DNA from: Verpa conica
Taxonomy: Eukaryota > Ascomycota > Pezizomycetes > Pezizales > Morchellaceae
Assembly (NCBI GenBank): GCA_033030425.1
Contig: JAUFSD010000008.1
Coordinates: 310,001-374,000 of the forward strand
Reading direction: 5' to 3'
Length of the DNA stretch: 64,000 nucleotides
In this document: one piece after another, positions 47,834 to 59,100 of the stretch
Layout of the letters: each line of letters opens with the position of its first letter
How positions within the stretch are numbered: the stretch's first letter is position 1
The notes under the pieces: generated by a model
The model's input: the letters and a program-made list of their open reading frames with translations, nothing else
Databases searched by the model: none
Told to the model about the DNA's origin: nothing
Position numbers and translations under genes: made by a program

Positions 47834-49045
47834 ATGCCAATCGACACCGAAGACGATGATGATATCCAGTCTGATCTCTTCCCTCCACCATGAATATCGC
47901 ACAAAAGCGGCGGACAAGCTAACTAGAACAAACCTTTTGTGAAGGCTCTCACCCGAGGCACAAGAAGCGCTGAAAGCGTTCCTTAGCGAGAAAGATGAGC
48001 GACAACAGCGTTTTGAGGCGCTAAAGAAGAAAGCTGAGGAGGACCATGTGGAGAGGGGGAAGATTGTGACGATAAATGACTTTGAAGAGGATTGGCAACA
48101 TAGTCAGGTAGGTGGGCGCTCTTGAAATTTCTTGGGAGAGGGGTTTCTCTAAAACTTTTTGACCCCCAAATTCCCCACCCTCTCCATACTCCACCTTGTA
48201 TAAAAGTAAAGCTTACTTTTGGTGTAATCTAGTTTTGGTATGATCATAATACGGCGCAAACATTCGCTGAGGAGCTGCTTGATGGAGCTACGGATGATAC
48301 TGTTATTGGTATTGTCTCGGCCCCTAGTGTATTCGTAAAAATCCAGGAAATGAAGGTATGTAACCTCACACAACCTATGGGTTGTATGACCTTCAGTTTT
48401 TGTTTTTGTTTTTTGCTGAGGGTTACTCTCGGTAGGCTGCGGGGAAAGTATCAAAAGGTATCCAGGTCTACCTGCTCGAGTTCGATGAGCGATTCGACCT
48501 ATTCGAGGAGTTTATCCACTATGACTTTAAGTATCCACTTAGACTACCTGCATCATTCAAAGGAAAATTTGATCGGATCATGCTGGACCCACCTTTCCTA
48601 AGTAATGACTGTCAAACGAAGTGTATGTATTTACATCTTTCCCCAGTTCTCTACTAGCCTTATCACCACTACCCTGGCTATATCATTGGGTGTATGGGTT
48701 CCACTACTTTCGTATCGTGACCATCGCTTTGCATCCGAGCCTCGCTTCTTTTTCTTTTTACCTCGCAGGCTGACAAATTCTCTATCTCTAGCGGCTCTCA
48801 CAGTCCGATGGATGTCGAAACCCTGGAGTCCCGACAACAGCAACGTGCGTCTAATCGTCTGCACCGGCGAGCGAATGCAGGGGCTAGTAGAGAAGTTGTA
48901 CAAGCAGGCTGGGGTGCGTACAACGACTTTTGATGTGCGACACATGAAAGGTCTCAGTAATGAGTTTCTCTGTTACTCATCCTGGGAGAGTGATAATCTG
49001 AAATGGGAGCATATCGATACAAAGAAGAGAGATAGTGATTATTAA
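47834..49045 (+). CDS. EFM5: eEF1A lysine methyltransferase Efm5 (EEF1AKMT1/N6AMT2 type)
   Basis: The model has five exons (47834-47868, 47945-48107, 48233-48355, 48436-48622, 48792-49045), giving 253 residues. The catalytic motif DPPF is at 158-161 in FDRIMLDPPFLSNDCQTK. Flanking blocks are ALKAFLSEKDERQQRFEALK, FWYDHNTAQTFAEELL and QVYLLEFDERFDLF, and the C-terminal SNEFLCYSSWESDNL. Family role: a seven-beta-strand methyltransferase using S-adenosylmethionine to trimethylate an N-terminal-region lysine of elongation factor 1A (Lys79 in yeast). The first intron has a weak GTCTGA donor but gives the expected IQLSPEAQEAL; the last intron is 169 nt, the longest I modelled. Confidence 0.92.
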
Positions 49046-50041
49046 AAGCTTCACTTTGAATGAAGAATTTGTAAGTGAAAAAGAGAAGTAAGAAAAATAG
49101 ACAAGCTATCGTAATCTTTGGAAGGCCTTATGACTATTCTCACAGAGGAGGGGTCGACAATTACAGTGGCCGGTGGGGTGATGATCGTGTGAAGAAGATA
49201 TGACTCCTCGTAAGTACTACCTGCAGATTACAAAACAAAGTGCACTCGAATAGCAGAGAATGTCGTCGAATCTATATCAAAGATTTTTATCTCTTTCTCC
49301 ATGTTCCACCTGATCTGTCACTCGCAGGTCTTTTAAACGGGGTGCTGTTGATTTAGGGTTCTTTTTCCGGTTGGTATGAAACCTCGATTATCGAAGAATA
49401 CATTTGAAATCGGATTCCTATGAGTCTAATGGGGGGGCATATCATTTCTCAATTAGTGAGAGTTTGCTTGAGAAGAACCAAGACGGAAATTCGGATCGTC
49501 CGGAATTCCGAAGACCCCTAACGCCGCGACCAATAACTATATCCTTAAAATGCTGCATACAGGCCAGATAATTCTGCTTTAGTAATTTAAACTTAAAGAA
49601 ACCTAACCCGAGCACCACGATCATTGGTCTTTCTGTTTGGAAGTTATTGGAGAAACTGGCCCTGTAGTTTGTAGCCCTCGGAGCAGAGTCCCCCGTGCAG
49701 GTCCTTGGCGTGGCGGAGTTGCTCATCCGGAATGTGCTGACGGCGCCGTCCTGTGGGGTTACTCGGCCCATCATGCAACAATAATTTTGATACGTCATTA
49801 ATTGGATAACCCTCCATCCACAGGGGAAGCTTCACCTCGTGTTTATGCTTTGGGCTTCCTTCTATGGAAAAGTACATTGGCGATTTCGGCAGCTCTAGGG
49901 ACGTTGAATGACATGGTGGCCTGTCTCCCCGGAGGCATTTCTAAGGCGCTCGTGATGGAGGAAAATAATTAAAGTTAAGAGCGCCCTACCCTCTGTACTT
50001 TTCAGAGGTCATCACAGCTACAGCTACTCGGGGACTCAGAA
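49046..50041. other. intergenic region upstream of the YTP1-like gene
   Basis: No gene is firmly supported. A minus-strand ATG at 49914 in a strong Kozak context (GCCACCATG) opens a 23-codon frame, and other minus frames to 49442 stay open, which might be a small divergent or decayed gene. Confidence 0.5.
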
Positions 50042-52197
50042 ATGTTCAGTCAAAAGTTCACTGTAAGGCCTCTATGCCTAACGTTGTTGTTCCTAAGTGT
50101 GGTTTATGCACACGAGGAACATGAACATGAGCATGATCAAGGCCATAAACATATGAGCCATGCGCACGCTTCTGCACCTATAATGGGGAATAATGAAGGG
50201 ACCTACTATTTCTCCTACCCGGAGCATAGGGGCCTATTGTATGCACACATCTTGACAATGTGTGCCGGGTGGATATTCATTATGCCCGTGTGTAAGTACT
50301 AGAGACCATAAAGACCATTATACGGGTTTTCATTGACCAAATCGCTCAATAGCTTGTATGCTTGCGATTGCTAGTTCGCGGTATCATCTTCCAGCAAAAA
50401 TATTATTCCTCGCAACATACGGCATCAGTGCGCTTCTTGGTCTTGTTTACGATAAATCAACACCTGATCTATATCCCGCTAATTCCTACCGCAAGCTAGA
50501 ATGGGTAGTCCTTTGGATATTGATTATGCAGTCTATCTTGGGAGTTCTAGGGGCGGTAGTGAAATCTGTGTTGCCCGAGCGCCAGGGGAGCAAGGAAGAG
50601 ATGACAGGCTTCATACCAGTATTGATGAGCGATGCAGAAGACCCAGAGTGTCGACCTTCTGGCGATAGTGGTCAGGGTACAGACGAATACTATCCATCAA
50701 GGTCACCTTCAACTTCCTCATTGTACGGTGATCGGGGCAATACCAATCTTGAACATGGCTTCGGGATTTCCCGCATAACTCCAGTCAGTGAAAAAAGAAA
50801 TTATTTTTCCAAACGTCTCGTAATTACGGGTCATATCGAGTCATTTCTTTCACGTCGGATGCCGTTCATTTTTAATAGCCGCGTTGTAGAGATTAGTGAC
50901 TTTGTGTATTCTGCAATTGAGAGGCTCCTCGTGTTCCTGGGGTTTGTGCAGATCTGTCTGGGCGTCGTGACGGGCAGTGGTGTATTCGTAAGTGGGATTA
51001 AGCTTTCCCCACCTCCCCGGCTGGTGTTACACTCTACTAATGAGGCGCTCACGGCTGCAGATGGGGGATAGAGTTTTCAACGGTCTTGCACACTTCATAA
51101 AAGGCGGGATTTTCTTCCTCTATGGTATCATTACATTGGGAAGGTGGCTTGGTGCTTTCAGCGAGCTCGGATGGGTAAATCTTCCAGTGGACTAAAATTC
51201 ATTTATTTTAGTCAAACTCTAATAAAATTCAATCACAGGCATGGAATATTAAACCCCCTAGGGAATTTGGGGGAAATTGGAGAGAATTTATTCCTTCCGC
51301 TGAGATGATCGAATCGACGACAATATTTGTTTATGGATGCTCAAATATATTCTTGGAACGCCTTGCTGGTGCGGGGGGTGCTTGGTCGCATGGTGATTTG
51401 GAGCATGTATCGATAGCTTTCATGTTCATCGGGGGTGGCCTAGTAAGTATCAATGGCTCAGGGAGGGTTTCAAGTCACTGATTGTAGGTAGTGTGGAATC
51501 CTCATCGAGTCTAGAAGGGTTCGAGACTTGCTCAATTACTCGACAGTTGCGCAAGTTACACTTCCGTTAAACTCGGATGTCGCCATATCGCCGGAGCATC
51601 AGATCCCTAGGAACTACAGCATGTCGTACAATCCGCTTCCAGCTTTGGTATTTTTTATTTTGGGAATAATGATGAGCAAGCATCATCAAGCACTACCTTT
51701 GTCAACTATTCTACACACACAGGTATAGACCTATATATTTCTTAATTCTCCGTTTCATATAACTTAGCTTTAATGACTAACCCCGGTACTTTTTTTTTCT
51801 CCTAGTGGGGAACACTTTTATCCGGATTTTCGGTCTTTAGGCTTTTGACTTACGCGTTGCTCTATCTATCACCTCCGACATCATATCTTCCGTGCAGGCC
51901 CCCTACGGAGGTTGTGGGGTCTTTTTGCTTAATGGCCGGAGGATTAGTTTTCATGGCTAGTGTTAGTTTCCGGGACTAAACAAGGATTTATTGTTTATTT
52001 TGTTCTTCTACCCTAAGGAGAGAATACTGACAAAATTTGAACAATAATAGAACAAGGACACTGCTAGTTATCTGGACCGAATTAGCGCCGACCCAATGTT
52101 CATTCTCACAGTTATCATCGGCATAACAGCTCTTTTGATGTGCTGGATCACCGGTGTTATGGCCATAAAGGGGTTCGCCCTACGACACAAGAGCTGA
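50042..52197 (+). CDS. YTP1: Ytp1-like polytopic membrane protein
   Basis: The model has seven exons (50042-50291, 50353-50987, 51061-51174, 51239-51442, 51492-51722, 51806-51961, 52051-52197), giving 578 residues. A signal peptide (ending LLFLSVVYA) is followed by a His/Glu-rich segment (HEEHEHEHDQGHKHMSHAHA). Then come several membrane helices in two halves separated by a Ser-rich loop (about residues 190-265). Signatures include EHRGLLYAHILTMCAGWIFI, FNGLAHFIKGGIFFLYG, FGGNWREFIPSAEMIESTTI, WSHGDLEHVSIAFMFIGGG and YNPLPALVFFILGIMMSKHH. This matches the fungal Ytp1 family, whose biochemical role is unknown. The conserved His residues in helices and the His-rich lumenal tail suggest metal or heme binding (inference). 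Confidence 0.9.
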
Positions 52198-53604
52198 AGT
52201 TTCCCGTTGTGGGCACCAACGGGTAACACTAATGCCGCGCGATCGGAAAGCGCGGGTGACACTGTAACGTTTTTCACGACACATGTTTTCCACGTGGATT
52301 GGCTCTTTGCAGCAACCATCTTATTTCAAACGGGTAATTGGGCGGCGCAACGGCCTTGCATTGGCTGAAACCAGCCCATTTTCCTCGCTGTTATTCTCCT
52401 TTCGTCTTGGGGATTTTCTAGGGGGCCTAGACCCTTAGGTGCTACTGCTAGATCGCTTGATTTCTGTACTGTTAGTTCTGTTCGTAGATAGATAATTCGA
52501 GGGAAAGAAGAAAGAAGAGCCTGAAGATGCCTTTTACTGGCAAAGACTTTTGATTCGCCCGCCCCTACACATTAGCGAATACACGTATGTATGTAGGTTG
52601 GTCAGGTTCCCTTTACCTGCCTGCCCAGAGTGTTTGATACATGTACCATAGATAAGTGATTGGTAGCTGACGAGGACTTCTCTCCATATGCAGAGAGCTA
52701 CTGCATCCTACATGAGCTGCCAGTCTACCAGGTCTTTCCCTACCCGAATTTAATGTCGACAAAGCTTAAACATCTCGGTGATGAATGGTGGAAAAAACGA
52801 TCTCAGAGGCAGTGTTCCGCATTCACTGCTCGTGCAGTGCATCTGTACAGTACAGCCCGTAAAACACCAGCATCTATCCTCTCGCCATTTGCATACTGCG
52901 CATGTCCCCAAGCTTCAACTTCAGCTCAAACCTTCACGAGTTTCAACATTCGACTTTTCAGCCACTCCCACCAAGAACGGTGTATTAGCCTTATAAATAC
53001 GTACACCCTCTCACGATCAGTTCCACAAAGCCCCCCCCACAGCACCGCTGTGACCTTAAATCTAGCTATCTAATAACGGCCGCGGCTACTTCCGTGGTAG
53101 CCCTCACACCTCCAAGAAATCCGTGGAGCCGAGAAACCCTCCGTCTCGTCCTCCTCCATTCCCCATCCAAGGGAAGGGTACCGAACCGCCACCGGCGCAG
53201 GGGTCAACTGAGCAACTGAAAGAACCAAGTTTCCCAAACCGTCACAGGTCACTCAATCGGTAAAGCGTGCGCCTCCCTCCCTGAATCGCAGGGGATTCGT
53301 GCAACCGATAGCTCATCTTCCCGCAGCCTTGTTCCTTGACTATCTATATAAGTAAAGGATCCTCGCGGTAGTCATAATAAATAATCCTATTCCAAGCATT
53401 TGATAGTGGGAGCCGGTCCCGAAAACGCAGAGGGGTATTAGAGCGCAGCGTATCTCGGTAATTGTCTACTTCTTTCATCATAACAGGAACACTTGGAAAA
53501 TTCGACCCCATCCTTTTCCATCTTAAATTTTCTAGGAAGAGCGACAATGCAATCCTCAGCCAAATATTTACCAACTTTTCGATAAAAAGAAAAAACACCT
53601 GGAT
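52198..53604. promoter_or_regulatory. upstream region of the transcription-factor-domain gene
   Basis: It contains CCACGTGG at 52290-52297 followed immediately by ATTGG (a reverse CCAAT box), a second ATTGG near 52364, and TATAAATA near 52989. Between 53020 and 53540 there is no ATG on the plus strand, which suits a long leader. No separate gene is supported. Confidence 0.5.
53547..53585 (+). CDS. candidate upstream ORF (12 codons plus stop)
   Basis: ATG at 53547 starts a 12-residue frame (MQSSAKYLPTFR) ending at TAA 53583-53585, 19 nt before the main start codon. If the mRNA begins near the TATA-like site at 52989, this is the first ATG scanned and would reduce translation of the main frame. 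Confidence 0.4.
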   Translation: MQSSAKYLPTFR

Positions 53605-56183
53605 ATGTCGAAAATGCGGAACTCACACAATCTAAAAGAATTTCAGGTGCCGCTAAGGAGGTTACCTATGAAGGAAAATGTGGATGAGGATGATGATGTG
53701 ATTCTTCTTTGGCAGGAAGATGAATTGGTAGTACCTGAAAGACTACAAGATACAGAGGCCCAGCATGGTATAATCCCTTGTCTCGAATGAAGTGTAAGAC
53801 GGAGAGATGGGCCAATACCTCGCCAACGGGGAACTTTTTCTTTTCTTTCTTTTTTGTATTTAATTGGCTTTGGTGGAGCTCAAACTTACCTTTCGTACAT
53901 TAGGGGGTGTTGAATTATTCGTCAATGAGATGCTAAGGAGGAAAAACGCCTATACGGGGGCGAGTAGAAAGCGCAAGGCTTCCGTAAGTAAATCCTAGTT
54001 TTGACTTTAATTGAGTCAGTATTTTTTTCCCCCTAACACTTCACAGATATGTTTTGAGAGTACCCAACTCACGATTAGTAGCCTAAGCGCATCATTAGGG
54101 CTAAGGGAGTATTCCGGTGCTCATATAAGTGATAGTTCGGATTCTAGTGAAGGGGCGAGTTCTCCTCCAGAAAGTATGCTCAGCTTCGATTCCAATACGT
54201 CAATCTCATCACCAATATTCGGCAAAGGGCCCATGTCTCGGGATCAATCAATCTTAGATTCTCTGCCAGAGTACATACCAAGATTCTCCCCGAAAATACT
54301 GGACGAGATATCATTACCAATGTCGGGGTAGGCTTATCGATCCCCTTTTATCCCCAATGTCCAATTGCTCATAGCGAGTTAGTTGGAATCCAACAACAAT
54401 GACGTTGGCGCCGCCGCGGCCATCAACTCTGGATAGTCCTACAAATCAGGAACTCTTGGAGATTTACCTGAAGCTCTCTGCAAAGAGGCTAGCAGATACT
54501 TCACCGTCATATATTGACTTGTTCCGAAAGTATATACCAGCTATGGCCCATGATTCGCCAGCTTTGATGGAAGGAATTCTAGCGCTGGCGGCCTTACAAA
54601 CTGGGTTGATGAAGAAGGATCCACGAATGATGACTGTAGATGCTGCATCACATTATCAGAAGTCTCTAAAGGCACATCTCAAAGCTGTGTCAGGTCCCAA
54701 AGATACGGATTCTTTATTAGCAACGAGCATAATTCTGAGCCATTACGAAGTACTACAGCACATTTTTGGTCTTTTTTTTTTCTCCTCTTGGAATTTACTG
54801 ATTTTCTTTTACAAAGATATGGAACGGCGAAAACGTGAAGATGGGTGTCCACATGCTAGGAGGCAGGGACATCATCCTTGCCAGAGGTACTTTGACTTTG
54901 TGCCAAAATCTAGAATACTATATTCACTTCTTCATTAGGCAAAGCAGCACACATGACTCCTGTGGGAAGGGCCCTTTACGCAGCCTTCAAAAGAGCGGAT
55001 ATTGCAACCTCGAGCGTTACCGGAAATCCGACCTTCATGACAAGTGACTGGTGGACTGTAGACCCATTTACACGCGTGCCTATTATGCACGACTCGCCTA
55101 CCCTTCTTGCTGCAGACGCTGCTTTATCTAAGCTTTGTGTTATCTGCTGTAAGCTTACATATCTCAAATCATGGGCATTGGAGCGAAGGAGAGGCCTATG
55201 GGCTAAATCCGCGGGAGATCCTTCCCCCGCAGAAAAGGAGCGCCTGCAAAGCAGTATCGATTTTCGGGTATCAACGCTAGATAAGGAGCTTGATGCTTGG
55301 TATGCAGAAGTCCCTACTTGGTTTAGGGCTCTGGATGACGACCCTGTAACGGGTGAGAATGGCCTTGAGGAGGATATCAATAGCACAGATATTGCTTCTA
55401 TTATCCCCAGAAGATACCCACACATCTGTATTGGGTTGGTTCATGGATGGGCAATCGGTGTCAGGATTCAACTTTTCCGTATACGATATCCAGAAATGCC
55501 TGTTGTTCCACCGTATATTGGGTCACTTTGTCATGAAGCTCTTAGAATTTTTGCCTTTTTACCGACATCTACTGATGCGTCAATGTAAGCTTTATATAGA
55601 AAGCCACTACTACTATTTTATGATCTAGCTAACCTAGGGGTATTAGAGTTGTTCCGGTATTTGTTGTTGGGATGGAACTTCGACAAAAATGCCATCAAGA
55701 ATGGCTATCGGCAGCTTTAAAAGAGCGGATCGACGAAACTGGGTTCCATGCCATGGTTTTTGTGCGTGATGGTTTGCGATTCGCTTGGCTCAAGTTAGAG
55801 GGGGTAAGCAATGGTCGGTTCAATCGAATAAAAGAAGGGGCAGCTTCAAAGTAATACTCCAACCCCATAAAATACCCAAGTGCTTGAAATAACAGTATTA
55901 TAGGATAGATGGTGTTTCCGAGAACCTATGGGCTGCAGAAGGGATGCTAGGTTCACTCGAGAAATTATCACTATACGATTCAGCAGAAGTTTCAGGGAAG
56001 AGGAATGTCTTCAAAGGAGATATCGACATTACTGGATTATCCGATGACATTGTCCCTTACGAAGTACCCGAGGCTGCCTCCTCCCGTACAGTTCCAAATA
56101 GGAAGCCCCTTTCGGTCTCTCCCAGTCCATCTGCGAAGCGGTTCAAATCAGAATCGCCTGAAGTGTCTGGATTTTCAGTATAG
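53605..56183 (+). CDS. fungal-specific transcription factor domain protein (Fungal_trans_2 type), no zinc cluster seen
   Basis: The model has eight exons (53605-53767, 53904-53983, 54047-54327, 54383-54749, 54817-54886, 54939-55584, 55638-55850, 55904-56183), all in phase, giving 699 residues. The regulatory domain starts near residue 200: SPSYIDLFRKYIPAMAHDSP, LMEGILALAALQTGLMKKDP, WNGENVKMGVHMLGGRDII, GRALYAAFKRADIATSSV and YPHICIGLVHGWAIGVRIQL. This is the ligand/regulatory half of Zn2Cys6 factors. The first ~190 residues are acidic and Ser-rich, with a basic ASRKRKAS patch but no Cys array. A candidate acceptor at 53535 would extend the frame to EERQCNPQP, where the Cys could be the last of a zinc cluster, but I found no upstream exon with the other five. 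It may have lost the DNA-binding part, or the exon lies unnoticed upstream. Confidence 0.75.
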
Positions 56184-59100
56184 CCTTCTCATAATTAGCA
56201 CGGTAGTTTTATCTCGAGACTCTCGAATCGAGTCTTCCGCCTCTGATCTACCAACCTAGAGATAACTGGTTTACGCCAAGATTTTCATAACTTCATCGGG
56301 TTTTTTCTTTTTTCTTGATTAACTGGGGCGTTATTTAAGGCGTCGGTGCTGGAAGACGGGATGGGAAATCATCATGTGTAATTTTCACACGTAGCATAAA
56401 TAAAGTAAGGCAGTTGATTACGAAATGTTCCGTAAGTGGTAGTACCAAAACGCTGGGTCCCGGTGTATACTACAAACTTTAGAGTAACACGTTGTGCTTT
56501 TCTTCAAGCCTATTTCAAAGCCTATGAATGGATATAATGCAACAGGGGGGGTTCTAAAGCTTGGAGAAATGCTCCATACCACCAGCGGTCAAACACATGA
56601 ATCTGCCGTGCATGGATCTGCCTAATAACGGCTCGAATTCCTTTGCTTTAAAATGGGAATGACAAGGGGTGATATGTGGGGGAACACTTCCATGCCAGGA
56701 AATTCAACTTCAGCATAGTTACTAGTAAGGAGTAATATGTGGCGCCTTAGATAGTATCTCTATAAACGTATTTTTATGAGTTTAATGTATAATAAAACAC
56801 ACAAGACTGCATTAACCTAAAACGCTGTGTAACCCCGAGCCTAAACTTACTGGTAATATTTTCCAAGCATTGGCCCGCCAAACCCTTTAATACTAGATCG
56901 GAGAGAATAAGCGAAGCTTACCAATGAGTCTTTTCTTCAAGTTCAGGGGGTGCTCTTCCATACCTAGGTAGAGCGGTAGAAAAGACCGAGAGACGTGAGG
57001 CTTGGGATTTGGGGGCTGCTATTGGTCTTTTAGACTCCCGGTGAGGCTTTATCGATTGATTAATCATAAATACATATCACAAAGCCCTGGGGCTAAGGCG
57101 TCCTCGGCGATTGTTCTAGCAGTAGTATTGGCCACAGTACCCTGCCCCTAAACCCCTTGTTTCTCGATCTTTGTTGGCGTACGCTGTGATTTTTTTGATT
57201 TTTTTATTCGGAATCCGAAGGCTAATAAGGTAGCGAATAACAATCATTCTTCACAATTAATCACTCGGTGGGGACACGAAAGAATTATCTTGTGACATGT
57301 CGGAGGCAGCCTTGCTAGTCTGCATAAGCATAGGCCCCACTTATTAAGCCGCTTTAAGCAATATACCCATCTACACATATATATACCCGCTCCCAATTCG
57401 GTTTCAGTTAACATCCTGCTTTTTCACTAGTGATATTTTTTTTTAAATCACCAGGACTAGTCGGAATTCTAGGCAACGAGTTTCAACCCCGTGCAAGCGT
57501 GGCTATGCCTCACATATATCGCCTACTGTTTCTTTACATACCTTAGTTTGTTCTTGGCTCTAGATTTCTGACCAGGTATTTAGAGCTACTGATGATAGGG
57601 GGGGAAGTATCAAATATAGATGGCTGGAAATTTTCGAATTTAGGAGAATCAGAGAAAAAAGGCAAGTATGTTATGGTGAAGTAATGGTAACGAGAATCTA
57701 AAAGGAGAAGTGAGAAGAAGAGAATGGGGAGGGGTATACCGGATTCGGATTCGTTAGCTATGCATATAATAGGACCTATAATATAATTTCTATATCTTGT
57801 AAAGCTAGTTAGGTGCTCTCTCTAGTATAAGGTAATAGAAAAGCTTTGAGTTAGGGTTAGACGGTATCTAAGTTAATCATATGCATACGTAATACCTTGT
57901 AACTAGACTAGGCTTTTTTAGTGATAGTTTCTTCGCACATAAGTCTGATATCGTGAGTCATAAAATAGGTTACATATATGCTCTTACCGACCTCCCTAAA
58001 AAGGAAAAAGTATGAGGATGGGTAAATTGATTTTAGTCCGAGTCTCGCGTAGGATTTTAAACTCTAATGCTTATAATTGGAAGATCTCAGTAATATCATG
58101 CTGACCGCTGAGTAACTGTCTCGGTTTTAAAACTATAGCCATCAAGGAACTCAAGACTTTTTAACTAGAGGGCGCTAAAATCGTAGTCAAGAAAACTATA
58201 AAGGGTTTTTAAAAAAATATAACCTCACGTGGGACTCGAATTCTAGATCTGGACTTAGGGATGATTCAAATAGGTTTGGGTACGGTGTGGGTAAAGAGAC
58301 GGCACGCTTGGTTACTTGTAGCCGATATACTATAGATGATTATACATTTGAGCCTAAAGATAATAAGAGTATAGGTTCATCGCTTGAATCCTAAAGAGTA
58401 GTTTGAACATCATGATTACAGCTGCTTATACGCGTAGACCTTATTCTCGATAGATTGACATCCTATCTTGTTGCTTGTTTGGATCTAATAAAGGCTGTAC
58501 ATTTGTCAAAACATTAGCATAGAGGGAGAAAAACTAGGAATATGGAGAACGCTTTGTAGAAGGACTGGGGGCTTTTTCTTCACTGGCTATCATATCTTCC
58601 TATCTGCAGTGTAGCTTGTATACTCTCATATATAGCTTTCATAGTATTTATAATCGAGGCTTCTAATTTGCGTTTAAATAGGTGTTTTTTTTCTCTACTC
58701 GAATAAAGGCTAATTATTTAGTTCCTACATGTAATTACAGGTGAAGGTTAACTCAATACTACATGAATTATACGTATAGAACTACTAGTCACCTAGATTT
58801 TTAAATACTTAGTGTATGGTGCGAGCACCTTAACCTCTGAGCTTTATATACTTATGATTAATTCATTCATTAGTCACCTAGATCAAACGAGTGATACACT
58901 ATGATCCATTGAAACCCAAACTCTGATAATTTTTTATAGTTTGTAGAGAAACAGGGCCCTATTACGTATAGCCTAGGGGCCTGTGAATAGCAGTAACAGG
59001 TCCTCCATGGCCTACCAGAAGTCCTTTAATATATACCCAGGGTTTTGGGTGGGTTTTCCGTAAAGAAATTTTCATTTAGTATTATCAATATTTAGCATGA

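Noticed and set aside
53240..53312. tRNA-like sequence with a CTCAATCGGTAAAGCG D-arm-like stretch and a GGGGATTCG T-arm-like stretch
   Set aside because: I could not form the acceptor, anticodon or T stems; arms lack complementarity. At most an eroded tRNA remnant.
58225..58260. Minus-strand ATTCGAGTCCC resembling the 3' part of a tRNA
   Set aside because: The T stem does not pair and no upstream arms are present.
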